Positions 55,397 to 64,000 of a stretch of DNA of 64,000 nucleotides are shown piece after piece. How positions within the stretch are numbered: position 1 is the stretch's first letter; each line of letters begins with the position of its first letter. The stretch spans positions 238,622 to 302,621 of the forward strand of contig CAWEBB010000021.1 in assembly GCA_963807085.1 (NCBI GenBank). Reading direction: 5' to 3'. Below the pieces are notes generated by a model. That model searched no databases. It was not told where the DNA came from and saw only the letters and a list, made by a program, of their open reading frames with translations. Position numbers and translations under genes: made by a program. The stretch comes from JACKII01 sp963807085 (GTDB taxonomy: Bacteria; Pseudomonadota; Alphaproteobacteria; Bin95).

Positions 55397-57102
55397 ATGC
55401 GCGCCGTAGCGTCAGATAAATACAAAGGGTACGCCTTTCCCTATATCCCAGCCGATTTCAGCGACCGAACGTGGCCCGGCAAGACCATCACCACCGCGCC
55501 CGTCTGGTGCTCCGTCGACCTGCGCGACGGCAACCAGGCGCTGGTCGAGCCCATGGGCACCGATCGCAAGCTGCGGTTCTGGGATACACTGCTGAAGATG
55601 GGCTTCAAGGAGATCGAGGTCGGCTTCCCCAGCGCCTCCGATACCGATTTCGATTCTGTCCGCCACATCATCGACAACAAGTTGATCCCGCAAGACGTCA
55701 CCATCCAGGTGCTGACCCAGTGCCGGCCGGAACTGATCGAACGCACCTATGAGGCGATCAAGGGCGCCGCAGCGCCATCGTCCACTTCTACAACTCCACC
55801 TCCACCGCTCAGCGTCGGGTGGTGTTCGGCATGGAAGAGGAAGGCATCACCGAGATAGCCACGTCCGCCGCCAAAATGGTGCGGCAACTGCACGAGGCCG
55901 GCGCGGCGGGCGACACGAAAATTCGCTATGAATATTCGCCGGAAAGCTTTACCGGCACCGAACTCAGCTATGCGGTCGAGATCTGCGAAGCAGTGATGGA
56001 CGTGCTGGAGCCGACGCCGGAAAACCCGCTGATCCTGAACCTGCCGGCGACCGTCGAAATGGCGACGCCCAACACCTATGCCGACCAGATCGAATGGTTC
56101 AGCCGCAATATCAAGAACCGCGATTCAATCATTCTGTCCGTGCACCCGCACAACGATCGGGGAACCGCCGTCGCCGCGACCGAACTGGCCGTGATGGCCG
56201 GCGCAGACCGGGTCGAGGGCACGCTGTTCGGCAATGGCGAGCGCACGGGCAACGTGGACATCATCACCCTGTCGCTGAACCTGTTCACCCAGGGCGTCAA
56301 TCCGGGCCTGGTCATCGACGACATCAACGAACTGATCCGCACGGTCGAGTACTGCAACCAGTTGCCGGTGCATCCGCGCCACCCCTATGCGGGCGAACTG
56401 GTGTTCACCGCCTTCAGTGGCTCCCACCAGGACGCCATCAACAAGGGCATGAGAGAGGTGCGGGAGAAGAAGGGCGAACTGTGGGACGTGCCTTATCTGC
56501 CGATGGATCCGGCGGATGTCGGCCGCACCTATGAGGCGATCATCCGGATCAACTCCCAGAGCGGCAAGGGCGGCATCTCCTATATTCTCGAGACCGATTA
56601 TGGCATCACCTTGCCGAAGCGGGCGCAGGTCGAATTCTCCAAGGTCATCCAGGGCATCACGGACCGCGAAGGCCACGAGGTGCAGCCAGGGCAGATATGG
56701 GAAGTGTTCAGCGCCGAGTACCTGGACCAGAACGGCCCCCTGACCTTCCTGCGCTACCAGACCCTGCCGGGCGAGGGTAGCGGCCGCAAACTGACCGCGA
56801 CCCTCCGCGTCTTTGGCGAGGACAAGAACATCGCCGGCACCGGTTCCGGGCCAATCAGCGCCTTTGTCGACGGCCTCTCGAATGCGTTTGGTTTCAACAT
56901 GGACGTAGTTGACTACCGCGAGCATTCGGTCGGCACCGGCAGGGACACCAGCGCCTTTGCCTATATCGAAATGCGCACGCCGAATGGCGAAACCCTGTTC
57001 GGCATCGGCAAGCACGAAAACATCGCCGAGGCCTCGTTGCGGGCCGTCGTTAGCGCAGCCAACCGCGCCTACCGGCATGGTTTGTTTTCGCTGAACGGCT
57101 AG
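55397..57102 (+). pseudogene. leuA: 2-isopropylmalate synthase, frameshifted in the given sequence
   Basis: LeuA condenses acetyl-CoA with 2-oxoisovalerate, the first step of leucine synthesis. From ATG 55397 (GGAG upstream) the frame has WCSVDLRDGNQALVEPM (metal Asp) and EVGFPSASDTDFDSV, up to AIKGA near 55766. Then a one-base shift (about 55767-55772) is needed to continue as AIVHFYNSTSTAQRRVVF, SVHPHNDRGTAVAATELA (His pair) and the C-terminal regulatory domain. Total about 568 residues, matching the type 2 LeuA. All other positions look healthy, so either a recent mutation or a sequence error. Confidence 0.9.
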
Positions 57103-57126
57103 CGATTCTTCGTATTCGGCGAGCGC

Positions 57127-57163
57127 GCCCCCGGCTTGGCTGCTGCCAAACCGGGGGCTTTTT
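57127..57163 (+). terminator. Rho-independent terminator after leuA
   Basis: GCCCCCGG and CCGGGGGC (57127-57134 and 57151-57158) with further TTGG/CCAA pairing inside, followed by TTTTT. It starts 25 bases after the leuA stop. Confidence 0.9.
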
Positions 57164-57165
57164 CT

Positions 57166-57454
57166 TTATGCGCCGTCCAGCAGAACCAGTTGCGCATCCG
57201 ACGCAGGCTGGCGGAGCTTGATAGCCGCCTGATAGGTTTCCGAACTATAGAACGCACGCGCCCGTTCCATGGATTTCAAACTCGATGATCACGACCCGGC
57301 GGTCTTCGGCCGGTCCCTCCAGCGTCTCCATTTCACCGCCCCGCACGATGAATTTTCCGCCGAATTCCGCAACCGCGCCCGGCGTAACTGCGCGGTATTT
57401 GCCGTATTGGTCCGGATCCGTCACCTTCACCCGGGCGATGACATAGGCTGGCAT
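57166..57454 (-). pseudogene. DUF1330-family protein, frameshifted
   Basis: From ATG 57454 the frame reads MPAYVIARVKVTDPDQYGKYRAVTPGAVAEFGGKFIVRGG...RRVVIIEFE, typical of the DUF1330 dimeric alpha-beta barrel, and then goes off frame to a stop at 57245. Removing one A from the AAA run near 57274-57276 restores SMERARAFYSSETYQAAIKLRQPASDAQLVLLDG, the usual end of the family, with a stop at 57166-57168. A one-base insertion, real or technical. Confidence 0.85.
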
Positions 57455-57681
57455 TTGGGCTTTTCCTTTGTTGTTGGGCATCGAGAATAGGGGTATCGAG
57501 AACAGGGGATAGAGCAACGGCAGACCCTGCGGAAGGGCTTGACCGAATCCCCGCAATGACCGGCCCCGCCCTTGCGCGGTTGGCAAGACAGAAGTGCAAT
57601 GGCGTCGGCTTCGTTAGACCATTACATCTAATTCTATAAATTCGGTCCAATAGAGACTTGCCTGCTGAGGAGGACGCATCC

Positions 57682-59628
<1,947 letters not shown>

Positions 59629-59653
59629 TGAGATCACCGCTTTTCGTTGTCCC

Positions 59654-59682
59654 GGGGAGGCTGCCCATGCCTCCCCTTTTTT
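59654..59682 (+). terminator. Rho-independent terminator after acs
   Basis: GGGGAGGC, a seven-base loop and GCCTCCCC (59654-59661 and 59669-59676), followed by TTTTTT. A strong terminator about 25 bases after the acs stop. Confidence 0.92.
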
Positions 59683-59741
59683 GTGTCTGCAATCGGTGTA
59701 GGCTTGCGTTCACTCCCATCAGAAAGAAGGAACTCAAGCCC

Positions 59742-60605
59742 ATGCCCGGCCTCCGCCCCCTGCTCGCGACCGGAAACGCCATCTGTGCGCCGCTCGTGCT
59801 CAATCCGCTAATGGCGAAACTCGCTGAGAAAGAAGGCTTCGAAGCGCTCTATCTCGGCGGTGGCGCCACCGGCTACGCCAAGGTCGTGCTGGAAGCCAAT
59901 CTGAATGTCTCCGAGATGTGTGCCGCCGGCACTGAAATCGCGGCGGTGACGGAGTTGCCGCTGATCCTGGACGGCGCGACCGGCTTCGGTGATCCGATGC
60001 ACATGCACCGCACCATCCCGATGGTGGAAACTGCCGGCTTTGCCGCCATCGAGGTAGAGGACCAGCTCATCCCGAAGCGCGCCCACCACCATATCGGTGT
60101 CGAGCGCATGATCGAGCCGGAGCTGATGGCCGGAAAGGTGCGCGAGTGCTGCGCGGCCCGCCGCAGCGAAGACTTCATCGTCATCGCTCGCACCAATGCC
60201 GTGCGGAACACCGGCATCGACGACGCCATCAAGCGCCTGGAGCTGTACAAAGCGGCGGGTGCGGACGTGCTGCTCGCTTCGCCCCGTGATGCGGAGGAAG
60301 CTCGGTTTCTCGGCGAGCGTTTGCCCGCGCCGCTGATGTATCTGTGCTCGCCGGGCGGCTTGCAGGCGATCGGCCTCTCCAAGGAGGAGATGGCTGGCCT
60401 CGGCTGGAAGATCCTGGCCGACCCCGGCACCGGCCTGTTCGCGGCCTATGAAACCTGGCGAAACCTTTATCGGGAGTTGGCCGGTGGCTTTCGCCTATCG
60501 TCCCGCCCCCAGACGGATTGGCGCGAGTTGGAGCATGAAATGCATCGGGCGATCGATCTGCAGAAGCTAATTGAGGTGGAAAAGAGGACGGTGGAAAAAG
60601 ACTAG
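59742..60605 (+). CDS. Isocitrate lyase/PEP mutase superfamily protein
   Basis: 287 residues from ATG 59742 (AGAAAGAAGG upstream). The superfamily barrel shows EGFEALYLGGGATGYAKVVLEAN, the metal region LILDGATGFGDPMHMHRTI, the loop IEVEDQLIPKRAHHHIG and IVIARTNAVRNTGIDDAIKRLELYKAAGAD. In isocitrate and methylisocitrate lyases the loop is KKCGH with a catalytic Cys; here that place reads PKRAHH, so it is not a standard lyase of that type. Oxaloacetate decarboxylase- or PEP-mutase-like activity is possible. Confidence 0.85.
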   Translation: MPGLRPLLATGNAICAPLVLNPLMAKLAEKEGFEALYLGGGATGYAKVVLEANLNVSEMCAAGTEIAAVTELPLILDGATGFGDPMHMHRTIPMVETAGFAAIEVEDQLIPKRAHHHIGVERMIEPELMAGKVRECCAARRSEDFIVIARTNAVRNTGIDDAIKRLELYKAAGADVLLASPRDAEEARFLGERLPAPLMYLCSPGGLQAIGLSKEEMAGLGWKILADPGTGLFAAYETWRNLYRELAGGFRLSSRPQTDWRELEHEMHRAIDLQKLIEVEKRTVEKD

Positions 60606-60623
60606 GCCTCCCCAGGTCTCCCC

Positions 60624-60658
60624 AAAGAAAAGCGGCGCGCCCCAAAGGACGCGCCGCT
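60624..60658 (-). terminator. Rho-independent terminator of the OmpA gene
   Basis: On the minus strand AGCGGCGCG, a short loop and CGCGCCGCT (60650-60658 and 60631-60639) followed by TTTCTTTG. It lies between the convergent ICL/PEP-mutase and OmpA genes and can act on the minus strand. Confidence 0.85.
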
Positions 60659-60681
60659 CATCACTCGGTGGTGAGTATCGT

Positions 60682-61503
60682 TTACTTCACAACACGCATC
60701 ACAACAGCGCGGTTCTCTTGCTCTGCCGTATTGTCCGGCGTCGGGACGATCAGTTCATTTTCACCGACAGCACCGACCGTCATGCGATCCGTGGGAATGC
60801 CCTGCTGGTTCAGCACCTCGACCACACCCTTCGCACGACGCTTGGAGAGGTCCAGGTTGTACTCGGCCGAACCGAGCGTATCGGTATGGCCCTGTACGAT
60901 GACCTGACCGCCGTCTGCCGCCTGATCAGCGATCTCGCTGATCTGCGCCTGACAGTCGAAATCGACCTTATCGCCATCGATCGGATAGTAGCAGTTACCC
61001 GGCTCATTTGGCTGTACCGTTAGAGCTGTCATTGCGGATTCGTATTGTTCCTTGCACCGCGCAATATCATTGGGCTGATGCCCTTCCGAGGACTGCTCTA
61101 CCCAGCACTCATAGCCTGCAAAAGCGCTCGCCATGGCCGCCGCATCTCTGGAGGCCCCGCCTGCCTGCAAAGTGCCATTCAGCTCTTCATAGGCCGTGGT
61201 AAGTTCGGCGCGGGAAGCCCCGCTATCTCCGAACCGATTCAAACGCACAGAATTTGGATCCGTTGCTTCAACGGTGCCGCCATTCGAAGCGGTAAGTGCT
61301 TGGCTAGAATAATAATTCGCACTAACCCAATCTTCTTCTTCACGCTCGAAGTCAGCGTTCGCCATAATCTCTTTATAGAGGGCTTTGCTGTATGCATCTC
61401 CTTCCGGAGCGGCCATCTTGGCGTCATCATAGACGTTCGCGCATGCGCTCAGGCCAAAGCCCAAAGCAGCAATTAGCACGGTTTTCGTAACGGTCTTAAG
61501 CAT
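60682..61503 (-). CDS. OmpA-family outer-membrane lipoprotein
   Basis: 273 residues. A lipoprotein signal with lipobox LSAC (Cys about residue 21), a middle helical region of unknown role (residues 25-170), and a C-terminal OmpA peptidoglycan-binding domain: VIVQGHTDTLGSAEYNLDLSKRRAKGVVEVL, GENELIVPTPDNTAEQENRAVVMRV, with the conserved Asp and Arg. It should tie the outer membrane to peptidoglycan. Alone in its transcript. Confidence 0.92.
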   Translation of the reverse strand: MLKTVTKTVLIAALGFGLSACANVYDDAKMAAPEGDAYSKALYKEIMANADFEREEEDWVSANYYSSQALTASNGGTVEATDPNSVRLNRFGDSGASRAELTTAYEELNGTLQAGGASRDAAAMASAFAGYECWVEQSSEGHQPNDIARCKEQYESAMTALTVQPNEPGNCYYPIDGDKVDFDCQAQISEIADQAADGGQVIVQGHTDTLGSAEYNLDLSKRRAKGVVEVLNQQGIPTDRMTVGAVGENELIVPTPDNTAEQENRAVVMRVVK

Positions 61504-62127
61504 CGGCTGCCCAATCTCCTAATTTGCAGGGTGTCTACAGATCACCTTATATGATCCGCTTTTACAAGCCCGCCTAAACTCCTCAGGGGTGTCGCCCAAT
61601 GAGCAGGTAAAGGTCGCCTTCGCTTTTAATGGAAATAACGCGTTGTGAAAAGGCCGAATGCGCACGGACGTGTATCTATCTTGTTACAGATCGTGATTTT
61701 TTGTCGCGACCGTTGAGCAGCCTGTCTTCTTTTTTGGCAGCAACGCACCACCTGCCCGATCCAGAGTTCCGGCTGCGAGCCTCCTCTCGGAAGTTTGGTC
61801 GGGTAAAAACCGCCTGCATGGTCTCCTTGGAAGTATCCGTCTTTACTGAATTGCGCCTCGATTGAACTACGCGGTGGTACTGACCTCCGTTCGTTATGGA
61901 TTTGCCTGTTGACACGGTTTCGCGCCAGGCCAAATTTTGTCTGCGAAATCATGCCGATACGGCCCGCAGCACCCTAATCGCGTCGGCCGGCCCCGACCCG
62001 TCCGGTGTGGCTTCGGAACCACCGCAACCGAAAATGGATATTCGCCGATGAAGACAGATTGCCGGACGGCGACGAGTTGGTTATCTTGTACGATAAGATT
62101 TGATTACATGCACAGTGAGGGTGTCTG
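61504..62127. other. Gene-poor region upstream of the OmpA gene and of the PAS genes
   Basis: About 620 bases between divergent genes. The first 110 bases should hold the OmpA promoter (A/T-rich near 61535-61575). Several short open frames exist (such as 61629-61865 plus and 61626-61952 minus), but they lack ribosome binding sites and normal codon use, so I do not call any as genes. Confidence 0.45.
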
Positions 62128-62682
62128 GTGGCTATATTCAGCGATTATGGACAATCGTCGGTAATGATGTACGCTGACACGTCGGCTATCGTTCAAGCGA
62201 GCGACATCCCGATTCTTTCGTCGACTGACCGACTGCAACGGGCGTTGCTGCGGTGGGTGGATATTTGTGGGCTCTCCGGCCAATTCACGGCCGACATCGA
62301 TGTTATCGAGGCTTTGAAGAGCCATGATTTTCTTGATGAGCGCAGCTATCTGGTCGAGATGGAGGGCTCTGATCCCCATAACTGGCCCATCCTCTGGGCG
62401 GGCGAAAATGTGACGCTTAACGCCGACCGGGATTTCTACGACGCCCTGGTCGAGGCGATTCCGGACGATCGGTTCGTCGACCTGGTGGCGCAGGAATATG
62501 CGGATGCGACCCGTTATCGCCGCGCATCCGCCCGCCGCTTCGCCCATCGTAACGGAACCTATGACGATGCAATGGACCAACTGATCTTCCCGATTCGCGA
62601 CGCACACCGGTGCGAATTCGTCTTGATTATTGGGGAAGCCGTAACCGGCCGCACGGTATTCTTGAACGACGCAAGCAGCTGA
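62128..62682 (+). CDS. PAS-like small protein
   Basis: 184 residues from GTG 62128 (GAGG seven bases upstream; ATGs at 62164 and 62167 are alternatives). The end (DQLIFPIRDAHRCEFVLIIGEAVTG) and central acidic segment resemble PAS-type proteins of alphaproteobacteria. It has no output domain. It lies 17 bases upstream of a clearer PAS_5 protein on the same strand, and the two may be paralogues or partners. Confidence 0.5.
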   Translation: MAIFSDYGQSSVMMYADTSAIVQASDIPILSSTDRLQRALLRWVDICGLSGQFTADIDVIEALKSHDFLDERSYLVEMEGSDPHNWPILWAGENVTLNADRDFYDALVEAIPDDRFVDLVAQEYADATRYRRASARRFAHRNGTYDDAMDQLIFPIRDAHRCEFVLIIGEAVTGRTVFLNDASS

Positions 62683-62699
62683 CTTGCAGGAGAACGGCT

Positions 62700-63209
62700 A
62701 TGACAGATGCGAACATACCCAATATCGACATCCATAACGACGAGATCGTGGAACGCACGATTTGCCCGTTGATCGAGTTGGACGAGACTAAAGATGTACC
62801 GCTCGGTCGGCTGGTGCGATATTGGTTTTCTTTGCCCCGGCCGCACGGTGTTCTTCCGGATATCGATCACATCGGCCTGATGGATCTAACGCGTCTGGGC
62901 GTGCTCGGCTGGTTCCATGTGATCGGCGTGAACGACGAAAACCCGCTGAACTACCGCTACGACGTGCATGCCATGCGGACCGTCGGCGGACATTCAGGAA
63001 TCCGGATCGGCGAAGTCAGCTCCAACGCCCTGCGACGGGCATTGGAGCGAGACTATTCCCTAGCGAAGGCGAACAGATTTCCGCTGTTCCAGACCGTGCG
63101 CACCGAACTACGCAGCCACAAGCGTGCGTACCGGCGCGTCACCCTGCCGCTGGCGAGCGGTTCGGACGATGTCACCCACCTGCTTGTCGGCGTTCATTTC
63201 GATGAGTGA
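62700..63209 (+). CDS. PAS_5-type PAS domain protein
   Basis: 169 residues from ATG 62700 (AGGAGA upstream). It matches the short alphaproteobacterial PAS_5 proteins: LVRYWFSLPRPHGVLPDIDHIGLMDLTRLGVLGWFHVIGV, then NYRYDVHAMRTVGGHSGIRIGEV, and the end RAYRRVTLPLASGSDDVTHLLVGVHF. Such proteins hold a single PAS domain and no output module; their role is unknown. Its 3' end overlaps the minus-strand reading frame of the next gene by about 100 bases. Confidence 0.75.
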   Translation: MTDANIPNIDIHNDEIVERTICPLIELDETKDVPLGRLVRYWFSLPRPHGVLPDIDHIGLMDLTRLGVLGWFHVIGVNDENPLNYRYDVHAMRTVGGHSGIRIGEVSSNALRRALERDYSLAKANRFPLFQTVRTELRSHKRAYRRVTLPLASGSDDVTHLLVGVHFDE

Positions 63210-63880
63210 GAGGTCTGCAGCGATTTGATGGTGCATTTCCGCTTGTGTGATGCTCGTCATATAGGCTTCTTCGGTCAGACCTGAGGGTTCGAACCACCCA
63301 TCGACCAGCAAATCACAATTGGGATAGCCGTAGGTATTGGTCGGTATTCCCCGCGCGACGAGTGGGCCGCGGGTGGTGCCGCATTGCCAGCCCATGTCTG
63401 ACCAGCGGACGATCGACACGGCGCGCACCAGTCGCTGCAACAGCCAAGCCAAGCCATTGTGGCGTTCCTCCGGCGCCACAAACAGCCCCGCCGGGTGGCC
63501 GATTTGCCGCTAATATCCGGATACTCGTCCCGGGGCATCGCGAGATCGAAGGGGGTCCGCCCCTCCAACTGATCGCCATACCAGAGCTTGAGAGAGCGCT
63601 GCAGCTCCATAAAGTCGTCGCTCTCGACCAACCGTTGACAGATGCAGGCGATGATTTCCCGACTTCCCGTCTGCTTGCGGACGGAAATCCAAAACGAGTT
63701 GTCGGAATCGAGATGATGGAACTCTGGATTGGCGGCAGCGTTAATAATCCCGCCTGGGTTGATTTCTTTTAAAAACTTCACCCACCCGTGCAGGTCCTCG
63801 TAAATGAGCATCGAATAGCCAGAGTTCCACAGCACGGTTGAACATGCATTGATGAAGGCTCGGGGGGTATGCTGTAACAT
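63108..63880 (-). pseudogene. GNAT-like acetyltransferase-type protein, frameshifted
   Basis: From ATG 63880 the frame reads MLQHTPRAFINACSTVLWNSGYSMLIYEDLHGWVKF, then EFHHLDSDNSFWISVRKQTGSREIIACICQRLV and PRDEYPDISGKSATR. A one-base change in the GC run near 63490-63500 is needed to go on as GLFVAPEERHNGLAWLLQRLVRAVS, which looks like the acetyl-CoA loop of a GNAT fold, and then IPTNTYGYPNCDLLVDGWFEP. The last 35 residues overlap the PAS gene antisense, so the natural stop may be earlier. Assignment to GNAT is by pattern only. Confidence 0.5.
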
Positions 63881-64000
63881 AGTATAGCTCCTAGTTCGAT
63901 CGCCGGCCTTGCGCCAGCGATATGGTGGTACTTTGTTGAAACGGGCCCTAGCAATACGGTATGCAATGAAGTACACGACATAACAAAACGTATTGCTCGA
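63881..64000. other. Right edge of the window
   Basis: 120 bases upstream of the acetyltransferase-like gene, probably its promoter area. Nothing further can be assigned before the window ends. Confidence 0.4.

Noticed and set aside
61626..61952. Minus-strand ORF of 108 codons
   Set aside because: Unusual codon use, no start signal and overlapping alternatives on the other strand.

Overview
The window looks like the chromosome of a high-GC alphaproteobacterium. Signs of this are an NtrY-type sensor kinase, a class II aminotransferase 5-aminolevulinate synthase (the C4 route to haem), a PAS protein of the alphaproteobacterial PAS_5 kind, and a long-form ChrA. The exact order cannot be read; marine or soil Rhodospirillales/Kiloniellales-like bacteria would fit the DMSP lyase and the RTX protein.

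Layout. 1-4.8 kb (minus strand): a frameshifted NtrY-like kinase cut by the window edge, an M20 amidohydrolase, uracil phosphoribosyltransferase (upp), a RutE/HadB-like nitroreductase and a small exported protein. 5.1-8.6 kb (plus): a tight operon of methyltransferase, DMSP-lyase-family cupin, hotdog thioesterase and CoA-transferase, which could make, cleave and process DMSP-type compounds. 8.6-28.7 kb: about 20 kb of insertion sequences (IS1182, IS21, three IS5, IS3 remnant and full IS3, IS91, two IS256, IS481), many broken or nested. The only cargo seen is a GH114-like/RTX secreted protein with a recent 501-bp tandem duplication and a small operon of unknown genes split by IS91. The island stops near a tRNA-Thr(TGT) gene at 28.9 kb.

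29-34.7 kb: surface-polysaccharide genes (multipass membrane protein, polysaccharide pyruvyl transferase, flippase with a small coupled upstream ORF). 34.9-38.6 kb: a fused Fe(II)/2-oxoglutarate oxygenase-Rieske protein, a methyltransferase, and a two-gene maleamate-amidase/maleate-isomerase-like pair. 38.8-41.4 kb: modABC molybdate importer. 41.4-46 kb (minus): acyl-CoA ligase, ChrA, SDR and a PLP lyase, preceded by a class III nucleotidyl cyclase. 48-54.4 kb (plus): NIPSNAP, M20 dipeptidase, MFS transporter, a small protein, an AhpD-like protein, an SDR and hemA.

54.5-64 kb: a YetF-like membrane protein, then leuA preceded by a 16-residue leucine-rich leader peptide (MTERFDLLLLISPALH). leuA, a DUF1330 gene and acetyl-CoA synthetase are all frameshifted in the given sequence; acs has many lesions in its middle 850 bp. 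The rest is an ICL/PEP-mutase superfamily enzyme, an OmpA lipoprotein, two PAS-type small proteins and a frameshifted acetyltransferase-like gene. The clustering of indels at 55.7-59.5 kb means local sequence error must be considered alongside true gene decay.
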